Shown here piece by piece: positions 34,253 through 48,600 of a stretch of 64,000 bases of DNA; position 1 is the first letter of the stretch; each line of letters begins with the position of its first letter. A program made the position numbers and the translations under genes. The notes under the pieces were generated by a model. That model ran no database searches. It worked only from the letters and a program-made list of their open reading frames with translations, and had not been told where the DNA came from. The DNA is from Macrotrachela quadricornifera (taxonomy: Eukaryota > Rotifera > Eurotatoria > Philodinida > Philodinidae): positions 46,927-110,926 of the forward strand of contig JAJEKB010018899.1 in assembly GCA_022393335.1 (NCBI GenBank), in the 5' to 3' direction.

Positions 34253-36095
34253 ATGAAGAATATCACTAACAAAAATATCGTACTAGTGCTGTTTATTGTT
34301 ATTGAATTAGCAAGTAAGTCTCATCTTTTGAAAATTGTTTTTATATTAATACATTTTTCTTGCGATCCACTGCGACAATAAAATAAAATGATAGACACTC
34401 AAAGAAGAGGTTATGAACTACATAAGATATGTATCAAATTTTCATCAATTTTTTAATAATGCGTCTCATTTTTATAATCTTTTTGGGTTTAAGATCGAGT
34501 TTAGAAATTGTTCCGAGGTTTATTACACATACAAATATTGTAAATTTGTGCATGGTTATTAGAACAATAGGATATCCTATAGAAAACAAAAAACCAAACA
34601 TTGTGTAAGCTTATTTTATATAAAGCTATCTAAAGATTTATTGCAATAAAATCTATCATAAATAGAGTACCGCGGGTCTGGTTCGGTTTTCGGTTCCATT
34701 TTTTTGGAACAAACCATAGCCTATTCCACTATATCAAGGAAAAAAATAAATGACACTAGTAATTGTGAAAACGGTCCTTGTCGTCTTCTTGTCTAATTCT
34801 TTTCTTTTTCATTTTTGTCTGATTCCTACGATTGAAACGGAATTTCTAAAACTACTAATTAGCTTGAACCTATGTGAAAATTCAAATGAAATATAAAAGA
34901 TACAAAGACATAACATACTCATTATTTAGAAATCGTATTCTGTTTGTCCAATTGAATATAATATTTCATAACTATTGTCGTGAAGAAATGAAGAAAGACC
35001 AACTTTTTGTTGTATAGCTATAGTCAAAAAGAACTTCCATGAATATGTTTTATCTTAGGGCGTTTTTTCTATCGTTTGAAGTACCTTGAAGCATTGTATT
35101 TTTAGGAATAACTCTTCGATAGTTGTACTAGATAATAACTATAGAAAACTGTGTTCTTTCTTATTTGTAGTATATATTTATATGATTATATAACTTTCTT
35201 TCACTTCGAAAAGTCTGTTTTATATCAATATTATACTATTGAAACAAGATAGTAAGATCTGGCTATGGGATCTCTTGTAAAATAGATATTCTACTAAGAA
35301 ATATATCGTACAATAATATCAGATTAAACTACATCGCTGTTTGTACGTAGTTACTTCATCTAAACTAAAACCAAATAGTAGCATGTGTCGAGAAACTAGT
35401 TTACTTAATCAGACCACCATATTGCAGAGAAAAAAAACTTTATGCAGAAGTAAATAATACACTGGTTTTTCAATATAACTTCATTGCTGTTGATCAGTAT
35501 ATCAACAAACGAAGTCCACTCATTGATTCTGAGGAGAATCGAAATTTAGCTAGGGTGGCTGTGGGTGCCGGTAGGTGTAGGTGAGGTAATAAACGTGGAT
35601 GTGGGTGAAACCATAGACGGGAATAAGGTTTTTTTGTGGGGTTTCGGTGGCGATTTGAGTGTAAATCTGGGTGTGGGTATGGATGAAAGTGAGTTAGAAA
35701 TACACTTCATGAACTTATACATTGAGAAGGATGTCCAGTAGCAGGCTAACATGCATCTGGCACGTGCAGCCACGCTGTTACCCACATGATTCTAAAATAA
35801 AAAAAATCTTAAAAGTTGAACGAGTTACAAAGAATATTGCCTGTGAAACTGTGAAAATGCATGAAAAATATCTTTTTATGTACATCGTATACGCATTAAT
35901 CCGTTAGAAAGAAAACATGCAACTACGTAATTAACTAGTGATATAGTACTAAAATATTTTATAAACATTTTCTTCATCTAAAGAGAAAGTTTTTGCACTA
36001 AAATATTAAAATTTACACATATTTTCAGGACATAATCCATGGAATGAGTTAGATTTGGATAATTTCCTAGTCGCTACTTGTGAAAAGCATAAATA
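34253..36095 (+). CDS. Possible tiny secreted-peptide gene, two exons
   Basis: An ATG at 34253 opens a signal-peptide-like exon (KNIVLVLFIVIELA) that ends at a consensus GTAAGT donor after 61 bases. The only convincing phase-compatible acceptor I see downstream is TATTTTCAG at 36020-36028. It adds HNPWNELDLDNFLVATCEKHK and a stop at about 36095, for a 42-residue product. The intron would be 1.7 kb, long for this genome, and holds the G-rich repeat tract. Equally possible is that the first exon is the orphaned start of a gene whose body has been lost. No family is recognised. Confidence 0.3.
35546..35710 (+). repeat. Degenerate G-rich (TGTGGG-like) tract
   Basis: The plus strand shows repeated GGTGTGGGT-type words: GGCTGTGGGTGCCGGTAGG, TGGATGTGGGTGAAACC, TTTGTGGGGTTTCGG and CTGGGTGTGGGTATGG. 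Spacing is irregular. The core TGTGGG equals the telomere unit reported for bdelloid rotifers such as Adineta. It is probably an internal relic or a satellite with similar composition. Confidence 0.45.
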
Positions 36096-36652
36096 ATGTG
36101 ACGGATACATTTCTTTGTTAACAAACATCCACTCACGAAAATTAATTAAAATGAAAGAAAAACTTGATACAAAGCAATAAAATCAACTTTTGTGTATTTA
36201 TTGGATTTGCGTATTGTTGAAAAAGATTCATGCGATAGTAAATTTCTATTTTCAGGAAATTAAAATGCAATCACAAAAAAAAATTTCGTCGAAATTTAAT
36301 TCACTACTTTCAGACATAAGCGCAGAAAATTGATTTTATCACAGAAGAATATAGGAAATAAAGTATATACTTTAAACTTTGATTGGATGTAATCATTTGA
36401 CTCTATCCAAATCAAAAAATAAAATATAGATGCATATTTCATATGAAAATGTGATTTGACTTAATCAAAAATTTAAATAACAGGTATTCTTTATATACAT
36501 GCTCGTAATTAATTAATATTATTCCAGTTATAAGTGTGAGAAAATGAAATATACTTGTATATATCGAAATTTGATCTGGATACTTTCAAGTTAATACTGT
36601 TAGTTGACATATCTAGTAGTGTAACATTAGACCCCGAGCTGTGCTTGTAGCA
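36096..36652. other. Upstream region of the fibrocystin-L-like gene
   Basis: AT-rich, no open frame of note. It presumably contains regulatory sequence for the large gene that follows. Apart from the TATA-like site at 36653, nothing specific is recognised. Confidence 0.4.
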
Positions 36653-36658
36653 TATAAA
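36653..36658 (+). promoter_or_regulatory. Candidate TATA box of the fibrocystin-L-like gene
   Basis: TATAAA sits 29 bases upstream of the end of the short leader and 34 bases before the ATG at 36687. The spacing would imply an extremely short 5' UTR, so transcription may start slightly downstream or the motif may be fortuitous. Confidence 0.35.
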
Positions 36659-36686
36659 TTCTGTATATTTTCAATTAGCTTGAGAT

Positions 36687-39600
36687 ATGATCGAGGCTTA
36701 TAACAATCGCTATTTTACTTTATTGGTTCTTTCAGTTTTAATCAATGGAGCAACAGTATCTTATACTACAACTCTCAACGACGGTACTTCACAGCAAAGG
36801 AATGGCAGTACTGAAGGCGGCACTCTATTATGGATTTATGGATCTGGTTTTGCACCAAATTTTTTTAGTCTAGAACCATCAACAGAAACATCAAATACAG
36901 TTCAATTGGTTAGAGGCAATGATACATATGACTGCGCAATGCAAACTGAAATGGCGACTGAGTCTCAGCTAGCATGTTATACTCCACCAATGCCTCCAGG
37001 TACATATCAAGTTCGTGTATATGTTCAAGGCAACCTGATTCCACTCTCTCAATACAGTTCTCCGAATGCGGCTGTTTTTGTGGCAACATCTAGTAATACA
37101 CCTCAAATTACGAACATATCACCAGCAGCAGGCTTACCACAACGATTAGTTTCCTTATATGGTGACTTTAAAACACAGTGTTACTTACGTGACAATATTA
37201 ATTGCTCTCAAGAAAATGTTTCAGTCATTTCTCGGTAGGAAATATTTGATTCGATGAGTGTTAATGTGCTTCTAACAACAATATATTTAGAATTTATATC
37301 GGTGGTCAACTGTGCAACTTACTAGATCCTGAATCTAATGAATAGTGAGTTTGTGTCTGTGTGATAATATTTATACTATGATTGCTATTATAAATCTAAT
37401 TATAATCGATTGATTTTTTAGCTATTCCACTCTAAATAGTAGTCAACTTCAATGTCGTTTTGAAAGTAATGATGTCGGTAAGCAAACAACGTTCTTTTTC
37501 TTGTTTGTTTAGTAATCAACAAAATTTGTTTCGATTATTTTTTTAATTGATAGGAGTGTTTAATGTGAGTATGTTGGTTTCGAACGAATACGGTCGTTCA
37601 TCGACTAGTTCAAGTCTATATCGAATGTCTGGCACTGGCGAAATATACGATTTTGAAACTTATGCTGGTTTGTAATTTTTTTTTGTAACTATCTATTCGG
37701 TTATTCTAGTTCTTCTTTTATTCTTACTAGTTATAACAAATATTTCGTCTGATAGTGGAAGTTTAGAAGGTGGTACAATCTTGGCAATTAACGGAGAATA
37801 TTTCAGTGAAAGTAGCCAGTATCCATTGGCTGTCAATGTTGGCGATGAACCATGTATTATTTTCAGTACCGAATTGAATTTGATTCAATGTAGAACGATG
37901 ATGATGCCAGTCAACAATCGAAATCATTATCATGGTAAGTCATTCGATAAATGAAATAGATTATTTTATAGTACTTTATAGGTGGTCGTGGCCTACATAT
38001 CTATCAACAATCTGGTTATATTGCCCTAGTATGTTAGATATTAATTATTGTTCTACTATTATTCATAAGTGAATTATTGTTTTTTTTTTACTATTGTCAA
38101 GACAAATTTAGGTAATGCAAATCCACCAGTACCTGGCATCAACGCTAATCGAACATGGACTGGAGAAGCCTCATTTTCTGCAAATTTTCCATCTGGTGCT
38201 ACAGTATGGTTTATCGGATTTCTACGTGCACCAATAACAGCTGCATTCAATTTTCGATTGGAAACCAATTCTCAAGCTATTCTTTATCTAAGCAATGATG
38301 AAAATCCTGCTAACAAAGTACGAATTGCTTCTAGTACAGCCCCAGATTCAAACAGAATTGTACTACAAAGTAATACTGAGTAAGTGAAAAAAAGATGAGT
38401 AATATAGAGATGATGCTTATTATTCATTTTACGTAGTTATTATATGTTCTGTGTCGGCTCCATTCAGAATGGTAATTTTCGTTTATCAATAAAAGCATCA
38501 ATGCAACCATTGAATTCAAGATCAGGACTTAGTCCTCCAGGTACCAGTGAAATTCAAAGAATCACTATTGGTGGTAATGTTACAAGTGAACATCAGGTAG
38601 GAGATGTGTAAAGTTTGTTCAAGTTTTTACTTATATCATGAAATTTTGAATTTCGACGAGATTATTTTTAAAATGTTACTCTAGTTTTGTAATAATCTAT
38701 GAAATGAAAATACATCTAAGCGTTATATATTTTTTTCCTTACAGCGTATTATCTATACGACTAATCCATCGACCGCTGGAATAGCTGAAATTCAAGATGT
38801 ACAAGCTTTTTATGAAATATTTCAAATCGGATTTGAAGGAGTCTACACAGGTAAGCTTTTACACATTAAATCCTTTGTTCTTCATGTAAAATTTTCGATT
38901 CATTATCGACATTAGGACTGCAAGATGGTCCTCCTCCTCCACAAGATATACAGGATGCTCTCAATGATCTGCCGACAATCTATCCTTTCTCTGTAACAGT
39001 TGCTCTTGTTGGCACTGCCTACAGAGTTACTTTTCCGGTCGAAATGGGTGATGTTTCACCATTAACTGCAATCTCAACAGCATTTAATGGAACACAAAAT
39101 TCGACAGAAATAGTAAAAGGTAATGCATCTAACTCACATATAGCTTTTCAACTCGATGGAGCAACAACAAGTTACCTGAATTTTCGAGATGAGAACATTA
39201 CAGATGCTCAACTAAGAAATGAATTTATCAATTTATTTACAATTCGATGTCCACCCTCATTAAATAATCCACAAATAGCATCTTCTATCGTATATACAGA
39301 GGAATTTGAAGGTTCAAATTCATATAATAATGAGATTGATGACATTGAAGATATGGCTTTTTGTGGTCGTGAAGCACTTAGAAATTCCAGTCAATATCTT
39401 ATTTATGGAAACACTTTGATAGCTGAATATATGTGTTTTGCCTATAAGATTGCTACAGGTAGCTCGATTACTATGAACCTACTCATTGAAAATGATGGAT
39501 CTACACCAGTTCTTGAAAGTCTTGCTATGAATCTAATGAATCTAAGAGCAGACTCACTTTGGCATTATCAATGTGTCAAATTACGTGAAACACTCGAACA

Positions 39601-42600
39601 ATATTCTCTTACATACTTAACGGTTACAACATTTATCATTATTCATGCCAATCTGAGTTATTTCACTCCATCAACTGCCATGTTCGATACAGTTACTTTG
39701 CGTAATGATTTTCCGATTGGCTATGAAATTGAGAATACGGCAACGTTAACCGATCAATCATCCTTAGGTCTATGTACATTTCCATTCGTTTACAACGGTA
39801 AAAGTCATTCATCATGTGTACTTGATGATACCAACACGCCTATCTGTGGTCTAACATCGAATAGACGATTCTACTGTCAAAATTCATCGATCGAAGGTGT
39901 TCGACGACTCTTTCCAAAATATCAATTACTGGATAATTCATTTCAAGTTACTCATATACCATCGAACTATACAATTGATATTTCTTTTCGGTATACAGCA
40001 TGCATGTCACCATCATTGGTCATAGTAAAACCATCAAATGTTAGTGAATGCTATTTTTTTTTCTAAAGTTCATTATGATATTTGTTTTCTTTTTGTTAAG
40101 ACTGGCTATGTAATATCACTTACAAATGCATCAAAAGCACTTAGTGGATATTATTCTATTATGTTCGATGGACAAATATATTCTCCTATTCCAGCAGCAA
40201 TAAGTGGATCAAATTTAGCTTATGTGCTTCAATCATTCTCTGACTTTGGTTATGTTTCTGTAAATCGTACAGGACAATGTTATCAGTATGTATACACGAT
40301 TCAATGGTTAGTCAATGGTGAACAACCACTCATGTCAATAGCAAATTCATCTCAAGTAAGACCAATAAATGCACCGATCTCCGTTTCTTCAATAAGACGT
40401 GGTAGTGCGACTCTTGTATATTATAATGTTCCAAACGATATACTACGAACCTATCATTCAATACCTCAGGTTCGTTCTTTTGCATATTCTCGATTTTTAT
40501 TTCCAAATATGTTTATAGGTGGAAGTACTTGTTGGTGGTTATCCATCTTATTGTTCAAAAGAAAATAATAGCTGTGATTTTCAATGGTCTATTAGTCATA
40601 CACCAGAAATTACATCTGTCGAACAGAATGGTACAATAGTGTCTATTCATGGTAATGGATTTAGTACTCATCTAGAATCTAACATGGTTTCAATTGGTGA
40701 AAGTGGCTGGTGTACAGTTCAAGCAGCCAGTGTAACATCGATTCTTTGTTTCATTCTTAATGCACCATCAGGACATCATATTTTACAAGTTAATGTTGCA
40801 GATAAAGGTCTTGCCTCAAGTAACGGTAGCTTTATGGTATACGTACCATTATCGATTTCTTCATTCTATCCAAATGGAGGAGATTCTGGTGGAGGTTACA
40901 CATTGACCATTGTTGGCAATGGATTTTCATCGAACCCATTAGTCATATTGGGCGAGACCTATTGTATAAATATAACTGTGATAGGTTTTACAACAATTCA
41001 ATGTATTGTTCCTCCAAGTAGTAGTGGAAGTTTAACTCAAGTTAGAGTAACTGTTAATAATGGTGTGGCTTCAACAACAGCATCTGGGTTATTTACATAT
41101 AATGTAACGGCGACACCAACTATTCATTCTATTAATCCAACGTTTGTAACAATGAACGGTGGAGTAGTACACATTAATGGTACTGGATTCGGCTCCGGTG
41201 ATGTTTCCGTAGTAATTGATACAAAGAACACTCGTATTTTAGCGTCATCAAACAATCATATTTCGGTGAGTGTTAGTGCTCTACCACCTGGACGTTATCC
41301 CATCAGAGTTCGAACTTCGACGGGATTTGCACGACCTCTCTTTTATATTGAATATCGATTCTATATACAACAAGTATCACCTCAAGTAGGATCAGCTTAT
41401 GGTGGCACTGATATATATCTTAATGGAATCGGTTTTGAAAATGGAACACGTATTCAACTTCGTGCTCAGGACAATCGTATTTCGCCTTGTAACATTGTCT
41501 CAATTCAATCAAATCAAGTTCATTGTCAAACAACGTCGAATTCACGTAATGTGATCATTACATCGCACGGCACTCATCCGACATATGGTTTTGGTTATGC
41601 TTGGCTTCCTATTCGTGAAACAGTACAAGAAGGAACTATTGTTACTTGGTATTGGGATTCTGATCAACTTCTATCACCAGTTAATTATACAATACAGCAA
41701 GTAACTAGTGCATATAGTTCCACACCAGTAACAGACGGTTTTGATTCTGGTCCAGCAACATCTTCCGGTAAATGAAAGATTATTAAAAGAACATGTATTT
41801 TACTTCTTTCTTTTCTTGTAGGCTCCTTCTCCTATCAATTTGATACTGTAGGCACCTATTATTATTGGACACCAAATGTATATCAAGGCAGTGGCTATGC
41901 AATGCGTGGTGTGATTGACGTTATAGCTTTACAGTCTGAGACAATGACTGTAGAAGCTGTTTGGGATAAGTTTACTGGTATGTTTCGTTTAGATAGATAT
42001 TTATTAAAAATGAAAATTTCCTATTTATTTCTTAGCTCAAACCTGTACATTTCCATTCATCTTCAATTCAATCAATTATACGGCTTGTACAATGGCGAAT
42101 GATACACAATTATGGTGTTCACCAACAGCAATCTACACAGGACAAAGACTCTATTGTACTCCAACAGGTATGTTCGGCATTCTATTAGAAGATAGATCAA
42201 ATTTCAAGAAGACCTATTTGATCCTCAATTGTATACTACTATATTTTTAGTTCCAATTCCTACTTCATCTTGTCCTTCACCTATTATTAATGCAAGTTCA
42301 TGTTCTGAATCAGTACCAACAGTTTCTAATCCAGACCACTTTTTGTCTACAACATGCACAGTCGAATCGATTACATCCATATCACCTACGGAAGGTCCCG
42401 TTGGAACCGAATTAACAATTACAGGTTTCGCATTTCGTGATCCTTTTTTTCTGTACAAAAATTATTTATTATAGGCACACGGTTCAATGGAAATATATGT
42501 GATTATGATGTTCAAATAGGATCATCCTATCATTGTCCAATAACAAATATGTCATCAAATCAACTTGTATGTCAGATCGCAGCACAATCCATGTTAGATC

Positions 42601-45600
42601 CAAGAATTACTCATACTGTTCGTGTTATTCGTCATCGTCAAGGTTATCTCGCTAATCAAGGTCAATTGCGATTTAAATTTTTACCATCAATCTCAAGCAT
42701 TACTCCAATCACTGGTAAGATTTCCAAGAAATGCTTTTACAAAAATCGATTGTTTCTTTGCCTATCTACCTTTTAGGTTCGATCTATGGTAATACTCGTG
42801 TGACAATCAATGGAGATGGATTTATATCAGATGAGACATTGGTATATATTGTCGGTGCAAATTATACACATATTGGATCTGCATCCTATTCACAAATCAT
42901 CTTAGTTACTCCACCACATTTAATATATACAAACATCGATTTAAGCATGCTCATTTATGTACGTACAACTCAGGCAATATGTCTTATACCATCGTGCCAT
43001 TTTTCTTGGGCAACTCGTGTTACACCCTATTTTAATTCGGTCAATCCGTTACACGTACGTGGTACTACGAACTTAACTATCATCGGTGAAAATTTACTCA
43101 GTGGTGGAAACAATACTACCAATGCTCATGTGAGTATTAATGGCAATATTTGCAATGTCACAGAGATTAGAAATGAATCGATAAAATGTATGGTGATGGG
43201 TGTCGAAGCTGGTGAATATCCTATCGATGGATCAATTGATGGTTTGTTTTTGACTATTTAAAATCATCAATAAATACTGATATTTTTTTATTTCAGGTAT
43301 TGGTAATATTCATTCAGTGGCAAATATTACATCAGATGCCTACATATCGACAATAACACCTCTGGTTAGTAGTATTTATGGTGGTGCAACATTAACAATT
43401 ACTGGTCACGGTTTTTCAAGTAATATTAGTCAAATTCAAATTACTATTGGATCAAATCCATGTTCAGTAATCGAAGCAACAGAAAGTGAAGTACAATGTA
43501 TCATTCCACCTCAAACGACCAGTCTCACTACAGTCAATATTAATGTAAATTCACATCAAGTTTCTTTTCCATCTTCATTTGTACTGAATTATAATATTTC
43601 CATAACACCCAATATTACTTCTGTAAGTCCCAGCACTGGCAGTGGTTCACAAAATCTGCTTATTAATGGAAATAATCTGATTGGTGCCGGACAAACAAAT
43701 GTTACAATAGGAGAGAGACCGTGCAGTATTAATAGTATTTCGATGAATTCAATAACATGTACAGTTAGTTCAAATTTATCAGCTGGTAATCATACAGTGA
43801 ATGTTTATGTTGATGAAATTGGAAACTCCAATGAAGAAATCATCTATAGACATGATCTTTCTATTACTAGTGTTACACCGCCAGATGGCGGGTATGGAGG
43901 TGGGGTGTCAAGTACGATCTCTGGTAATGGATTTGATGGAACTGATGTGACCGCAAGTGTATGTAATAAGACTTGTTTATCAGTAGAAGTTGTATCCAAT
44001 GGACAACTCATTTGTGTGACACCACCAATGCCTATGGTTTCAACAGATACTTTATGTAATATGACAGTGAATGTTGATGGCATCAGTAAAGAAACAGTGT
44101 TTACTTATAAAACTAATTTAACTACAACAGTAACATCAATAAGTCCAAATCGAGGAGGAACAGGTGGCGGAACAACGGTTACGATTAATGGAACTAATTT
44201 TCCGTGAGTTTTTCGACTTTAACATCACTGATATGAATAACTTTTTTTTTACATGTAGAACTTCTATCACTGCTATTACAGTAACTATTGGGAATACACC
44301 ATGTTCTGTACAAACAGTTACAAGAACAAGTATTACATGTGAGACTGGCAGTCATCGATATTCAAGTGTAGTAGCTCCGGTTATAGTATCTATTAATGGT
44401 AGTGGTTATAGTACGGGTTCAGTTTATTTTCAATACATTGATCTTTGGTCTAGTTTATATACATGGGGTGGTGAAGAACCACCAGAAGCTGGTACACTTG
44501 TAGTTATTGAAAATCAAGAAACCATCTATTTGGATATTGAGACACCTATTCTGAAAGCACTTGTTATCGATAATGCTACATTAATCTTTGAAGATTCGCA
44601 AGATGTTACTTTGAATGCTGAATATATTATTATTGTCAATGGTGGTAATCTCATAGTTGGAACAGAATCAAATCCATTTCAACATCGTGGTATAATCGAT
44701 ATTCATGGACATTTACGATCGATTGAATTACCTATTTGTAAGTAATATTTATTTTTTATTATCTACTAAAATTTATTAATAATTAGTTGGTGCCAAAGTA
44801 TTAGCTCTTCGTGAAGGAACATTAGATATGCATGGAATACCTACTGTTCGAACTTGGACACGATTGGGAATGACTGCTAATAATGGTTCATCAACGATTA
44901 CTCTACTTGAATCTGTCAATTGGACTATAGATAGTCAAATTATAATTGCAACTACAAATAATCGTTTCAGTCAAAAAGAGAGTGAACTTCGTCGTATTAC
45001 AAATATCTCATCAAATGGACTTACATTAACTTTAGATAAACCATTAACATATACTCATTTAGGTATGACACAAACGTTGAATTCAGTAGCGATTGAAATT
45101 CGTGCTGAAGTGGGTCTTCTTTCACACAATGTCATCTTTCAAGGTTTTACAGATTTAAAATAAATACATATTTTAAATAATAGAGCAAACTTTATATTTA
45201 GGCTCAGTTACTGAAACATGGGATGAAACTATAGAAGCATGTCCAAATGGATTTAATCCAGGTAAGAAAAATTTGCATAAATTGAATAGAATATTTATTA
45301 TTTTAATTTTATTCTGTTTTCAGATGAATTCGCCGTTCAAACATGTTATCTCGGTCGATATGGACAAGAAATTGGTTCTGATCAATTTGGTGCGATGATT
45401 ATGATTAGTCAGGACAATAACACTACTAATAATAGTCAACGAGTTGTTGTTCGTTTATCCAATGTAGAAGTAAATATTTACTTTTCTTCTCTTCTTTTCA
45501 TTTGTTTAGTTTTTTTTTATGAGATAGGTTTTTCATGTTGGTCAAGCATTTCGTCTCGATCGATATGCAATAAATTTTCAAAGGAATGGAAACATGAGCG

Positions 45601-48600
45601 AATCTTACGTGAAATCATCCTCTATTCATGAATCATATAATCGAGCTATTCATATTCAAGCTACCGATTATATCACTATTGAGAATAATGTTATCTATAA
45701 TATTATGTATGAAATTGATATTCAATAAGATCTTAAATAATTTATATTTATTATATATATAAATAGGGGAAATGCAATGTTTCTATCAGATGGTATTGAA
45801 ATTGGACATGTTTTTCGAGGAAATCTAGCTGTTTTTGTTCGAACAAGTTCGAGTCTTCTTAATGAAGATTTGACGCCAGCAGCATTTTGGGTAAGATAAT
45901 TATTTAGAAATATTTAGTTGAAAACATATATATACATATAGTTGAGCAATCCAAATAATGTAGTCGAATTCAATGCAGTAGCTGGTACTACTCATTATGG
46001 TTATTGGTATCGATTTGATGATAAACCTGAAGGACTTTCTCTTCTAACTCATCCCAATTATTGTCCTAATCGACAACCTTTTGGTCGTTTCTACAATAAT
46101 ACTGTACATAGTACGGGTCGATTTGGAGTATGGATCTATCCTGAATATGCTCCATCGATATCAGGTAATTGTAACGATACTGATCCCACACAAGCAACAA
46201 TCGATGGTTTAATCTCATGGAGAAATAATAAAGGTATCGAGGTAGTCATGTCTCGTACGATACAAATCAAGAATGCATTAGTTTTTGATAATAATGATAT
46301 GGGTATTGCCTACATCACAGCTGTCGAACATCAAGAAACTAATCCACCGTATATACGTCCAACATTTTATGATGGTGTTAATGGTTCATTGGTAATTGAC
46401 AGTATAATTATTGGTGATGTTGGTATTTCCTCTACTCCTGTTGTACCTTCTACAGCTGGTCTAGTCGGTAAGTCAGATGTATTCGGCGATAGATAGAAAT
46501 AGATAAATTTTCTAATCTGAGAAGTATTGAAAGATAACGCTCTTAATTGGCTTGATCATATTTTTGAATATATTTATACTTGTTTAATTTGTTTTAATAG
46601 TTATGTGGGATCGAGGATTACGTATTCGTAATGTAGTTTTTATGAATTTTCCAAGCAATGAAACACGTGCCATATCTGGACCAATCATCCTTGGTCGATG
46701 TACCGATCGTTGTGGAGGTAAATATATATACACATAGCCTATATATATTAGTATGATTTTTCTACAAAGGTTGGCTAACAAAATTCTCCAACATTTCATT
46801 TATAAATGTTTTGGTTCGTGGTAGATTTCGATGGGCATACGATGCAGTATATTATGATGAGGATGGTACTTTGAGTGGACAATCCGATTCAATGATTATG
46901 GCACCTGATGGTATTACTAATAGAACATTGAGTTGTACACCAGTACCTGCGTTTGAGAATGCTATTCAATGTCCTCGATCACAAGGTGAATGGTTACGAT
47001 TTTCATTTAGTGAGATTTTAGAAAGACCTTTGGGTCGACTATTCATCTATGATAATGCAAATTCATCAACTATCGTACCATGGCTTCCAGAACAGCTAAC
47101 CTATCCTAATGGATATATGGTTGTATTGAGAGCAAATCAATCATATACACTTCGATTCGAAACATCTATAGTAAGAATATTCTATTGTTTCATTCTATCG
47201 TATATTGTTATATCAATTTCATTCTTATTAGACTGCCGATAGTATGCGATATACTGGCGTTATCTACGATGTAGCTCCGGGTGATTTTCTAATCATTCAA
47301 CATCATATGAATGTTTTACCATTTAAAGCGAATACTACAATCGATCGACAAATGATTTTAGGTTTATCAATGCCACTATCGGGAACGAATAGTAGTAATG
47401 GTGATTGGTATTATGATTACGCTAATTCTCTTTTCTCGTACATTGGTAGATAGTAGTACCATTGAACTTCTTTTTTTACATTATATTTCATTTAGTTATA
47501 AATCCATCAACGGCTAATACAAGTATAGATATACAGTTATCATATCAGATATATGTATGCCCATGTAATTCCTGTGGATGTCCACCAACTACGACAACGA
47601 CAACGACATCAACAACAACCTCTTCAGCAACAACAGCTACAACAACATCAGCGACGACAGCTACAACTACATCAGCCACTACAACAACAACGACATCAGC
47701 TACGACAACAACAACAACATCAGCTACTACAACTACAGCTACAACAGCCACTACAAGTACTGCTACAACATCTACTTCAACTAGTGCCACGACAGCTACG
47801 ACAACGACGACTACAACCACAATATATCTACCTCCAATACAACCTTGTAATGAATTACCGACCAGTTCACAAGTGGTAAGAGTGTATTTCACTTTTGAAA
47901 TTTTAAATATAAAAACATATTGACTCAAAAGTAGATAAGTAATAAGAGAGATACGTACATGTATATATGTATGAAATGAATATTTGAAATTCAAAAAGTG
48001 ATACATATATTATTACTGTTTTTTTACTATACTATTGTAGTTTATTTCTTAATTTTGAAAATTGTTTATCTTTAGTGTCAAAGTATTATTGCAAGGAATT
48101 GGTCAATTGATGCTCACTGGACATTTGGACCACAAGACTATCCTAACTGGAGTAAGTCTACCATGTATTAACAGTAATTTTTTTCATAGATGAAAATTCA
48201 TTTCAGGTGGCGTGAAGCCTGGTGATGGCAATAATATCTTTGTTCCTCGATGTATCTGGCTTATTATTGACTATCCTCTACCACGTATTCGAACGTTACG
48301 CATTGATGGTGTAGTTGAATTTCAACAAGTATGATTTATTTTTCTATCGATTATTTACATGTTTTCTGATTTTTATTGCTTGTTACTTTAGCAACGAAAT
48401 CATACGATGTATGTTGATAATATCATTATTAATGGTGGTCGATTAATTGCCGGTAAATATCATTACATTGAAAATATTCTAGTCATTCTTATGAATCTTT
48501 GATAGGTTTACCTACTTCTCCGTTCATTGGTAATATTGATATAATTATGAGAAACACTGGTCCACTGACTATACAATGGCCTCAAAATTTTCCAGTAATA

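Noticed and set aside
47545..48006. Long valine-rich open frame on the minus strand and glutamine- or asparagine-rich frames on the plus strand
   Set aside because: All are shadows of the ACA-triplet array that encodes the threonine-rich linker of the fibrocystin-L-like gene.
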